NCBI GenBank assembly: GCA_017442445.1
Contig: JAFRZS010000180.1
Location: forward strand, 1 to 7,081
Source: Clostridia bacterium
Lineage (GTDB): Bacteria > Bacillota > Clostridia > Oscillospirales > Acutalibacteraceae
Reading direction: 5' to 3'
Length of the DNA stretch: 7,081 nt
Shown here: in pieces, positions 1 through 5,945 of the stretch
Position numbering within the stretch: position 1 is the first letter of the stretch
How the letters are laid out: each line of letters opens with the position of its first letter
The notes under the pieces: model-generated
Seen by the model: the letters and a program-made list of their open reading frames with translations, nothing else
The model's database searches: none
What the model was told of the DNA's origin: nothing
Translations under genes and position numbers: made by a program

Positions 1-169
1 AAACTGCCGCAATAACCAAAAGTGCTATTGAACCGATTGCAGTAATTGCTTTTATCTTCAGCACAACGAAAATAAGCATGGTTAATGCTGTGATGCCTGC
101 TGCAAGATATATTCCTGACATTGACTGCCAAGTAGTCTTGAATTCATTTTTAATCAACTTGCCAAGCAT
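1..169 (-). CDS. ABC-2-type transporter permease, N-terminal fragment (runs off the window)
   Basis: Only the first 56 residues are in the window; the gene continues beyond base 1. I translated it by hand from the ATG at 169-167. The protein begins MLGKLIKNEF followed by KTTWQ, then two hydrophobic stretches at about residues 19-37 and 41-56. A short basic/amphipathic start such as MLGKLIKxEFK before the first membrane span is typical of clostridial ABC-2 permeases paired with YtrB-like ATPases. The start is supported by a strong AAGGAGG site on the minus strand (178-185) about 8 bases upstream, located inside the end of the ATPase gene. The two genes overlap by 20 bases in different frames, so they are probably translationally coupled. 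It would form the membrane channel of the exporter energised by the upstream ATPase. Substrate unknown. The family call rests on the short N-terminus plus context. Confidence 0.75.
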   Translation of the reverse strand, partial: MLGKLIKNEFKTTWQSMSGIYLAAGITALTMLIFVVLKIKAITAIGSIALLVIAAV

Positions 170-860
170 ATCCGAATACCTCCTTGAATACGTCTTCTAC
201 TGTTTTACCGCTGTTTCTGATGTCATCAACAGACGAATTTACAACAATGTTGCCTCTGTCAATCATAAGAACACTGTTGAAAATTCTTTCAACATCATTG
301 ATAAGGTGAGTTGAGAGAAGAACTGTTGAATCCTTGGCGTAGTTATTCATAATGATGTCAAGGATAAATGAACGAGCGGCGGGGTCAACGCCTCCGAGTG
401 GCTCGTCAAGGATATAAAGCTTTGCATTTCTCGACATAACAAGTATAAGGAGAAGCTTTTCTTTCATACCCTTTGACATTGATTTCATTTTCTGCTTTCT
501 GGGAAGACCGAAGCGGTCAACCATTTCCAAAGCTTTCTCTTTGTCAAAGTCTGCAAAGAAATCGGCAATATAGTTTACAGCCTGAACAGGATTCATCCAA
601 TCGGGGATATAGGACTTATCGGGCATAAAAGCAATAAGTGCTTTTGATGTAACACCGGGTTCGCGTCCGTCAATATAAACTTTACCCTCGTAATCTTTGA
701 TAAGACCTGTAAGTACCTTGATCAGAGTTGTTTTTCCGCAACCGTTGGGACCGAGCAGACCGATAATCTGACCGGGCTGGAAAGAGAACGAAATATTATC
801 AAGCACATTGTGGTGGCCGTATGATTTCGTAAGACCTTCAACTGAAATGATAGGTGGCAT
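150..860 (-). CDS. ABC transporter ATP-binding protein (YtrB/YhcG-like)
   Basis: A 236-residue stand-alone nucleotide-binding domain that should hydrolyse ATP on the cytoplasmic face to drive the adjacent permease. The Walker A motif GPNGCGKT is at residues 37-44. The ABC signature is the divergent form MSKGMKEK at about 127-134 instead of LSGGQ. Walker B plus D-loop read LYILDEPLGGVDP at about 148-160, and the H-loop STH is at 183-185. The usual Q-loop glutamine position, near residues 79-83, reads MPDKS with no Gln. The SKGMK-type signature and missing Q-loop Gln are common in the YtrB/YhcG/BcrA-like group of COG1131, which in Firmicutes often serve antibiotic, peptide or envelope-stress export. 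The ATG at 860 has AAGGAGG at 871-877, 10 bases upstream. It is the first gene of its unit; no GntR-type regulator gene, often found next to such pairs, lies upstream. Substrate cannot be told. Confidence 0.93.
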   Translation of the reverse strand: MPPIISVEGLTKSYGHHNVLDNISFSFQPGQIIGLLGPNGCGKTTLIKVLTGLIKDYEGKVYIDGREPGVTSKALIAFMPDKSYIPDWMNPVQAVNYIADFFADFDKEKALEMVDRFGLPRKQKMKSMSKGMKEKLLLILVMSRNAKLYILDEPLGGVDPAARSFILDIIMNNYAKDSTVLLSTHLINDVERIFNSVLMIDRGNIVVNSSVDDIRNSGKTVEDVFKEVFGYAWQVD

Positions 861-885
861 ATTTTTCCTACCTCCTTGAAAAATT

Positions 886-905
886 TATTACAGAATATTA
901 TTACA
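886..905. repeat. Direct repeat TATTACA x2 over the minus-strand promoter start
   Basis: TATTACA occurs at 886-892 and again at 899-905, a 13-base period, overlapping the -10 element and probable start site of the ABC promoter. Position suggests a possible repressor site, but the sequence is AT-rich and two 7-mers could recur by chance. No regulator is encoded nearby. Confidence 0.3.
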
Positions 906-926
906 TATTTAGGGTGCTTTTGTCAA
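897..926 (-). promoter_or_regulatory. Predicted sigma-A promoter for the ABC transporter unit
   Basis: On the minus strand, TTGACA (926-921) is followed after 18 bases by AATAAT (902-897), preceded by TG one base upstream (905-904), which makes an extended -10 element. A consensus -35 plus a 5/6 -10 gives a good housekeeping promoter. Transcription would begin near 890 and leave a leader of about 30 bases before the ATPase ATG. Seen by pattern only; the start site is not proven. Confidence 0.7.
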
Positions 927-993
927 TCTTTATACGCATTAAAAACGATTTGTTTTAAAAAAATTTAAAATACCTTCAAAATTAAAAACTTGT

Positions 994-1022
994 TTGACTT
1001 TTTAGAGTAAAAAGATTATAAT
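994..1022 (+). promoter_or_regulatory. Consensus sigma-A promoter for the FHA-SEDS-PBP operon
   Basis: TTGACT at 994-999 is separated by exactly 17 bases from a perfect TATAAT at 1017-1022: 11 of 12 consensus bases with ideal spacing. A/T tracts upstream (about 943-990) could act as an UP element. Transcription should start near 1029, leaving a leader of about 32 bases before the GTG at 1061. This implies strong, housekeeping-type expression of the six-gene unit unless repressed. Confidence 0.85.
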
Positions 1023-1035
1023 TACTGTGTGTAAT
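1021..1035. promoter_or_regulatory. Inverted repeat ATTAC-N5-GTAAT at the operon start site (possible operator)
   Basis: A perfect 5-base inverted repeat with a 5-base spacer (ATTAC 1021-1025, GTAAT 1031-1035) overlaps the end of the -10 element and the predicted transcription start of the plus-strand operon. The half-site resembles the TATTACA repeats in the divergent promoter about 120 bases away, so one regulator might read both. Arms are short, so this is speculative. Confidence 0.3.
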
Positions 1036-1047
1036 AGCGACTTTGAG

Positions 1048-1053
1048 AGGAGG
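1048..1053 (+). promoter_or_regulatory. Ribosome binding site deciding the FHA gene start
   Basis: AGGAGG lies 7 bases before the GTG at 1061. An in-frame TTG at 1043 lies immediately upstream of this site, so translation from it would read through the Shine-Dalgarno sequence and would have no site of its own. The GTG is therefore the better start. Confidence 0.85.
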
Positions 1054-1060
1054 GGAAATT

Positions 1061-1831
1061 GTGCTTGAATTTTTAGAACAGATAAGCAGATACGCAATAA
1101 GCGTTATCGGTATTTTGGTTTTGATATTCTGTATAATTTCACTCCTTCGTCACAAAGGTAATAAGACAGAAAAAGCGTTTCTCACAAGCACCTCAAGCGG
1201 CGAGCGGACAAGTCTTAAGGAATTTGAAACAGCAATCGGCAGAAGTAAGGCGTGTGATATAGTGCTTGATCACGGCACCGTTTCAAGATTTCATGCTGTA
1301 ATTTCACTCAGAAAAAAATCGTGGTATGTTACGGATACTTTTTCTAAGACCGGAACTTATATAAATATGAAAAAAATCAAACGGAAAGCCCCGATAAAAG
1401 ACGGAGATGTTATTTCTTTCGGCACGGCGGCGTATAAGTTTGAAACACCTTTTGTTTCAGAGGTTTCCGAGAAAGATAAAAATGTAAAGCCGACAAAAAA
1501 GAGCGATGTAAAACAGCCTGAACCTGTTTATGTTTCCGCACTTATCAATGACAGCAAAGATATGGCATATTGTCTTGATATGGCGGATTGTATTATAGGC
1601 AGAGATGATGAACAGTGTGATATTGTTTTGAAAGTACCTACAGTCTCAAAGGTTCACGCAAGACTTTATCATAATACGAGAGGCTGGATAATTGAAGATA
1701 AGGGTTCAACCGCGGGTACAAAGGTGAACGGTGAACTTATAACAGGAAAAACTAAAATTTCCGATAATGATGAAATAAATCTCGGCGGAGTAAAACTTAA
1801 GTTCTGCCTGAGGTTCAAGAGAGTAAAATAA
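1061..1831 (+). CDS. Membrane-anchored protein with two FHA domains
   Basis: I take the GTG at 1061 as start (256 residues), placed ideally after AGGAGG; an upstream TTG at 1043 would overlap that site. One hydrophobic span (about residues 11-29) followed by a basic stretch (RHKGNK) anchors the protein with its bulk in the cytoplasm. FHA domain 1 covers about 50-128, with GRS at 60-62, SRFH at 75-78 and TGTYIN at 97-102. A charged linker (about 133-155) leads to FHA domain 2, about 157-249, with GRD at 180-182, SKVH at 196-199 and AGTKVNG at 218-224. FHA domains bind phosphothreonine peptides, so the protein is probably an adaptor linking Ser/Thr phosphorylation to cell-wall synthesis. It heads the operon, 15 bases before the SEDS gene. 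In both domains the usual Asn before GT in the recognition loop is replaced (Thr97, Ala218), which may alter peptide choice. The partner protein is unknown. Confidence 0.93.
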   Translation: MLEFLEQISRYAISVIGILVLIFCIISLLRHKGNKTEKAFLTSTSSGERTSLKEFETAIGRSKACDIVLDHGTVSRFHAVISLRKKSWYVTDTFSKTGTYINMKKIKRKAPIKDGDVISFGTAAYKFETPFVSEVSEKDKNVKPTKKSDVKQPEPVYVSALINDSKDMAYCLDMADCIIGRDDEQCDIVLKVPTVSKVHARLYHNTRGWIIEDKGSTAGTKVNGELITGKTKISDNDEINLGGVKLKFCLRFKRVK

Positions 1832-1846
1832 ACAGAAAGGTTAGAT

Positions 1847-3106
1847 ATGACACAGCTTTATACAAAAGTTGAAGAAAAGCGTTTTGCATGGTTCCCTGTT
1901 TTACTGCTGATAACTGTTTTTCAGATAATTTCATTCATTCAGGTGATTCTGAAAACAGAGGACATTGATCTGAAAACGCTCGGAGTTTTTTCAGGCTATA
2001 TTGTGATAGAATGTCTTTATTTCCTGATAGCATGGCTTGTTACAAAGAAAACTAACTTTGAACTTGAAATGATTGCGTTTTTCCTTTCGGGAATAGGACT
2101 TGCAATTTCAGCAAGTGTTGAACAGGATTTTGCTTTCAAGCAGTTTGTTGCAATAATTCTGGGACTTGTCGGATTTGTTGTACTTAATCTGATACTGAAA
2201 GATGTTGACCTTGTTATGAAATTACGGATGCCGGTAGCGATTGGTGCAGTTGCTTTGCTTATTGTAAATATATTACTTGCATCTGAATTTAACGGCACAC
2301 TCAACTGGATATCAATCGGCGGAATTTCAATTCAGCCGTCTGAACTTGTAAAGGTAGCATTTGTATTTGTCGGCGCAGCAACACTCGAAAAATTACAGTC
2401 GGCAAGAAGTATTACGAAGTATATTATTTTTGCGGTTGCATGTGTCGGAATACTTTTCTTGATGAGAGATTTCGGTACTGCACTCATATTCTTCTTTACA
2501 TTTATTATTATTGCATTTATGCGCTCGGGTGACATAAGAACAATAATTCTTATATGCGCAGCGGCACTTTTAGGTGCATTGTTGATAATTTATTTCAAAC
2601 CGTATGTTGCCACAAGATTTGCAACATACAGACATGTATGGGATTATATTGATGACCAGGGCTTCCAACAGACAAGAACACTCATCTATTCTGCGGCAGG
2701 CGGACTTTTCGGTGTCGGTATCGGCAACGGCGAGTTGAAAGATATTTTTGCATCTACAACCGACCTCGTATTCGGAATGCTCTGCGAAGAGTGGGGAATA
2801 CTTCTTGCGTTTGTTGTAATTTCATGCTTTGCGTTCATCACTATATACACAATCAAAAGCGCAAAAACATCAATTTCTGCATTCTATACTATTGCATCAT
2901 GCTCTGCGGCGGCATTGTTGATGTTCCAATGTGCACTGAATGTTTTCGGTTGTACGGACATACTTCCTTTTACGGGAGTTACACTTCCGTTTATCAGCCG
3001 AGGCGGTACAAGTATGATTTGCTGTTGGGCGATGCTTTCTTTTATAAAAAGTGCCGACACATTTTCAGCGGTACCTTCTGTGATTAAAAAGGAGGTAGCT
3101 GAATGA
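1847..3106 (+). CDS. SEDS-family peptidoglycan glycosyltransferase (FtsW/RodA/SpoVE)
   Basis: A 419-residue polytopic membrane protein with about ten hydrophobic spans, the normal size for SEDS enzymes, which polymerise glycan strands from lipid II on the outer face of the membrane together with a class B PBP. Family landmarks in order: NWISIGGISIQPSELVKVAF at 153-172 (the W-I-G-QPSE-K block), RDFGTALI at 207-214, QQTRTLIYSAAGGLFGVGIG at 274-293, TTDLVFGMLCEEWG at 304-317 and the C-terminal TGVTLPFISRGGTSM at 376-390. Asp306 is the likely match of the catalytically important Asp in the usual TDF motif; that assignment is inferred by alignment by eye. The C-terminal motif has Arg where FtsW/RodA usually have Tyr (SYGG). 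The start has AGAAAGG upstream, a weaker site than others here. The stop overlaps the PBP start by 4 bases. Which subtype (division, elongation or sporulation) cannot be fixed; the PBP and FHA neighbours suggest a RodA/PbpA-like pair. Confidence 0.95.
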   Translation: MTQLYTKVEEKRFAWFPVLLLITVFQIISFIQVILKTEDIDLKTLGVFSGYIVIECLYFLIAWLVTKKTNFELEMIAFFLSGIGLAISASVEQDFAFKQFVAIILGLVGFVVLNLILKDVDLVMKLRMPVAIGAVALLIVNILLASEFNGTLNWISIGGISIQPSELVKVAFVFVGAATLEKLQSARSITKYIIFAVACVGILFLMRDFGTALIFFFTFIIIAFMRSGDIRTIILICAAALLGALLIIYFKPYVATRFATYRHVWDYIDDQGFQQTRTLIYSAAGGLFGVGIGNGELKDIFASTTDLVFGMLCEEWGILLAFVVISCFAFITIYTIKSAKTSISAFYTIASCSAAALLMFQCALNVFGCTDILPFTGVTLPFISRGGTSMICCWAMLSFIKSADTFSAVPSVIKKEVAE

Positions 3107-4488
3107 AAAATACAGTAAGGCGTTCTCTTGTTTTAATTTTGGTTATTGCTATGTTTTTTGCAGGAATGGGAATACTTCTTGCACAGTTTATAATCAAAGG
3201 TCCGGATTGGGTAACAAACAAAGCAGACAGACATATTTACTACAACGGAGCAATTATAAATGCGGGTGAAATCCAAGACCGAAACGGAGTTGTTTTAGCG
3301 TATTCCGAAAACGGCGAAAGACATTTTAATGAAAGTGAATCTGTCAGAAAAGCAACACTTCACACCGTTGGAGATACCACAGGTTTTATTGCAACGGGTA
3401 TTCATAAGACCTATAGCGCGAGACTTACAGGCTACAACCTTTTTAACGGTGTATATAACTTGAAAAAACACGGTCAGGGTAATAATATAATACTGACGAT
3501 TGATTCCGAAGTCTGTGCTCTTGCATATGAAGCTTTAAACGGAAGAAAAGGTTGCGTGAGTGTTTATAATTATAAAACGGGTGAAATTGAGTGCCTTGTA
3601 TCTGCACCGACATTTGATCCTGAAAACAAACCGACAGACATTGATACAGACGAAAGCGGAAAATATGACGGAATATATCTCAACAGAATGTTCTCGGGAC
3701 TTTATACACCGGGTTCAATTTTCAAAATTGTAACCTCGGCGGCAGCTATTGAGAATATACCTGACATTTATTCAAGACAGTTTACCTGTAAGGGCAGCTA
3801 CGAAATGGGTGGCGGAAAAGTTATCTGTAACGGAACTCACGGAACAATAAGTTTTGAACAGGCTTTAGGATATTCCTGTAACTCTGCATTTGCCCAGATT
3901 GGTGAGCTTTTGGGGAATGAGCTGATGACTCAGACGGCAGAAAAGCTTGGTTTTAACAAGGATTTTTCTGTAGGTGAAATAGATGTTAATACAAGCCGTT
4001 TTGATTTGTCAAAGGCTGTAGCGATTGATTTAGGCTGGGCATCTATCGGTCAGTATGATACATTGGTGACTCCTACTCATATGCTTACACTCATGGGAGC
4101 GATTGCAAACGGCGGCACAGCAAAAATGCCGTATGTAATAGATAAAATGACCTCACCTGCGGGTACAACAACCCAGAAAACAATAGTATCAAACTGCAAG
4201 ACAATAAAGCTTGAAGAAGATACTGCAAATAAGTTAAAATCATTGATGCGAGTCAATGTGAATAAATACTACGGCGACAGCAGATTTCCGGGTCTTTCGA
4301 TATGCGGAAAGACTGGAACTGCCGAAGTTTCAAACGGCGAACCGCACGCATGGTTTGTGGGATTTTCAGACGATCCTTCATTTCCGTATGCCTTTGTGGT
4401 AATCCTTGAAAATTCAGGAAGCGGAAGTTCAAATGCTATCCCTGTAGCAAATACAGTTTTACAGAAGATAAAAGCGACAAAAAATTAA
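3103..4488 (+). CDS. Class B penicillin-binding protein (short, PbpA-like transpeptidase)
   Basis: 461 residues: a single N-terminal membrane anchor (about 6-31), a small extracytoplasmic region, then a penicillin-binding transpeptidase domain (about 148-455) that cross-links peptidoglycan stem peptides. All three active-site motifs are intact: SIFK at 205-208 (nucleophile Ser205, Lys208), SCN at 258-260 and KTGT at 403-406. The IQDRNG motif at 57-62 is the conserved start of the class B N-terminal module. There is no transglycosylase domain, so it depends on the SEDS partner encoded just upstream. The total length is well below the 550-700 residues usual for PBP2/PBP3; actinobacterial PbpA is of similar compact size. 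ATG at 3103 overlaps the SEDS stop in an ATGA junction, with AAAGGAGG about 9 bases upstream, indicating translational coupling. No PASTA repeats are present. Elongation versus division role is not decidable from sequence alone. Confidence 0.95.
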   Translation: MKNTVRRSLVLILVIAMFFAGMGILLAQFIIKGPDWVTNKADRHIYYNGAIINAGEIQDRNGVVLAYSENGERHFNESESVRKATLHTVGDTTGFIATGIHKTYSARLTGYNLFNGVYNLKKHGQGNNIILTIDSEVCALAYEALNGRKGCVSVYNYKTGEIECLVSAPTFDPENKPTDIDTDESGKYDGIYLNRMFSGLYTPGSIFKIVTSAAAIENIPDIYSRQFTCKGSYEMGGGKVICNGTHGTISFEQALGYSCNSAFAQIGELLGNELMTQTAEKLGFNKDFSVGEIDVNTSRFDLSKAVAIDLGWASIGQYDTLVTPTHMLTLMGAIANGGTAKMPYVIDKMTSPAGTTTQKTIVSNCKTIKLEEDTANKLKSLMRVNVNKYYGDSRFPGLSICGKTGTAEVSNGEPHAWFVGFSDDPSFPYAFVVILENSGSGSSNAIPVANTVLQKIKATKN

Positions 4489-4506
4489 AATAAAGGAGTA
4501 ATACTT

Positions 4507-4980
4507 ATGGTATTGGACAACATCAAAAACTTATCGCTCTATAAATCCTTGTTAGGTGATTCGGTTGAGGCAATAGAAAATTTCCTCAAAGAGAATGAAG
4601 TGTCACCCAAAGAAAACGGAACATATTTCCTTGACGGTGCAGACGGAAGTAAGCTTCGTGCAAATATCAGCAGATATGATACAAAATCTGCAGAAGGAAG
4701 CTTCCTTGAAGCACATAAGAAATATATTGATATTCAGCTTATTGCAGAAGGTGAAGAAAACATCGGTTGGGCAAATCTTAACGATAATTTCACACCGAGA
4801 GAAGAATTTGATGATGCAAAAGATATAGGATTTTTCCGTGATGACTGCGATACATTCGTAACAGTTAAAGCAGGTAATTTTGTAATTCTTTTACCCGAAG
4901 ATGCACACATGCCCTGTATCTCAACAACAGACAAACCCACCCATGTCACAAAAATCTTGTTCAAGGTTTTGTGTGAATAA
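4507..4980 (+). CDS. YhcH/YjgK/YiaL (EbgC-like) family protein
   Basis: 157 residues, the usual size of this single-domain cupin-like beta-barrel family. Diagnostic features are the block LEAHKKYIDIQLIAEGEENIG at about 67-87, with Glu68, His70 and Asp75 as likely metal or active-site ligands, and the C-terminal FVILLPEDAHMP at 125-136 with His134, followed by the THVTKILFKV strand. No signal peptide or membrane span, so cytoplasmic. Characterised or proposed members act on free sugars (NanQ as a sialic acid anomerase; EbgC as accessory subunit of evolved beta-galactosidase; YhcH with sialic acid genes), so a sugar anomerase-like role is plausible but is inference. AAAGGAG at 4492-4498 precedes the ATG by 8 bases. 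It follows the PBP by 18 bases and precedes the glycosyltransferase by 17, so it is co-transcribed with cell-wall genes although no sugar-catabolic gene is in view. Confidence 0.88.
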   Translation: MVLDNIKNLSLYKSLLGDSVEAIENFLKENEVSPKENGTYFLDGADGSKLRANISRYDTKSAEGSFLEAHKKYIDIQLIAEGEENIGWANLNDNFTPREEFDDAKDIGFFRDDCDTFVTVKAGNFVILLPEDAHMPCISTTDKPTHVTKILFKVLCE

Positions 4981-4997
4981 CAAAGGAGAATGATAAA

Positions 4998-5924
4998 ATG
5001 CTTTCAGTAGTAATCCCGTCATTTAATGAAGAAGCTATGATTGCAAAGACAGCGGAGGTTATATCTGCAATTTTAAAAGATGCGGATATTGACAACGAGC
5101 TTATATTTGTTGATGACGGTTCAAAGGACACAACTTGGGAAAAAATAACACAGACATCTGAAGAAAGAAATAATGTTAAAGGTGTTAATTTCTCAAGAAA
5201 TTTTGGAAAAGAAGCTGCGATTTATGCAGGTCTTGCACATTCAAAGGGTGATTGCGCAGTTGTGATTGACTGTGATTTACAGCATCCGCCCGAAAAAATT
5301 GTAGAAATGTACAGACTCTGGGAAGAAGGCTATGAGGTAGTAGAAGCTGTAAAGTCTGACAGAGGTAAGGAGTCACCGCTTCATGCTTTTGCGGCAAAGA
5401 GTTTTTATTCTTTGATAAGCAGCGCTACAAAGATTGATATGTCAAGAGCATCTGATTTTAAATTGCTTGACAGAAAAGCTGTACTTGCTTTCCTTAACAT
5501 GAGAGAAAAGGATGCATTTTTCAGAGCCCTTTCATCATGGATAGGCTTTAAGACAATACAGATTGATTTCGAGGTTCAGGAGAGAACAGCGGGTGAATCA
5601 AAGTGGTCAACAAAGAGTCTTATCAAATATGCGATTACAAACATCACATCATTCTCCGCAGCGCCCATGCAGATAGTAACAATTCTCGGTGTGCTGATGT
5701 TTATTGTGATGGTAGTATTCGGCGCTATTGCGATAATTCAGAAAATTATCGGCGTGGCGGCAAGCGGATTTACAACGGTTATTTTACTTCAGCTTTTCAC
5801 AGGCGGCGTTGTGATGATAAGCTTGGGTATAATAGGATTTTACATCTCCAAAATATATGAAGAAGTAAAAGCAAGACCGAAATTTATCGTATCTGAAACT
5901 TGCGGTGACAATGAAGATAAGTAA
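4998..5924 (+). CDS. Membrane-bound family 2 glycosyltransferase (GtrB/DPM1-like)
   Basis: 308 residues. The N-terminal GT-A fold (about 1-215) starts with LSVVIPSFNEE, has DDG at 39-41 for nucleotide binding, and DCDLQHPPE at 91-99 containing the DxD metal site (Asp91, Asp93). The acceptor-side motif ERTAGESKW is at 195-203. Two membrane spans follow (about 225-250 and 257-284) and a short charged tail. This layout matches GtrB, CsbB/YkcC and related enzymes that transfer a hexose from a nucleotide sugar to undecaprenyl phosphate on the cytoplasmic face, supplying lipid-linked sugar for decorating teichoic acids, other glycans or proteins. The actual sugar and lipid are inferred from family only. 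AAAGGAG at 4982-4988 lies 9 bases upstream of the ATG. No flippase (GtrA-like) or GT-C acceptor enzyme is seen in the window, so those would be elsewhere or beyond the right edge. Next gene starts 21 bases downstream. Confidence 0.93.
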   Translation: MLSVVIPSFNEEAMIAKTAEVISAILKDADIDNELIFVDDGSKDTTWEKITQTSEERNNVKGVNFSRNFGKEAAIYAGLAHSKGDCAVVIDCDLQHPPEKIVEMYRLWEEGYEVVEAVKSDRGKESPLHAFAAKSFYSLISSATKIDMSRASDFKLLDRKAVLAFLNMREKDAFFRALSSWIGFKTIQIDFEVQERTAGESKWSTKSLIKYAITNITSFSAAPMQIVTILGVLMFIVMVVFGAIAIIQKIIGVAASGFTTVILLQLFTGGVVMISLGIIGFYISKIYEEVKARPKFIVSETCGDNEDK

Positions 5925-5945
5925 TATTTAAAAGGAGTTGAAAAA

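Noticed and set aside
78..314. Open frame of 78 codons on the plus strand
   Set aside because: It is antisense to the ABC ATPase and permease start, has no good ribosome binding site, and its protein looks like random translation; the minus-strand genes have clear domains.
861..1042. Riboswitch or small RNA in the intergenic region
   Set aside because: Predicted leaders are only about 30 bases each and the rest is A/T tracts and promoter boxes; no stable stem-loops seen by eye.
1043..1060. TTG start for the FHA gene, six codons upstream of the GTG
   Set aside because: The AGGAGG site would lie inside the coding sequence and nothing resembling a ribosome binding site precedes the TTG; GTG 1061 has ideal spacing.
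2791..3087. Cysteine-rich 98-codon frame on the plus strand
   Set aside because: It overlaps the strongly supported SEDS coding frame, including its conserved C-terminal motif; cysteine richness is an out-of-frame artefact.
5603..5860. 85-codon frame on the plus strand inside the glycosyltransferase
   Set aside because: Out-of-frame shadow of the glycosyltransferase membrane region, with no domain features.
4489..5945. Possible terminators or internal promoters in the gaps after the PBP, YhcH-family and glycosyltransferase genes
   Set aside because: The gaps are only 17-21 bases, filled by ribosome binding sites; no hairpin followed by a T-run and no promoter pair was seen.
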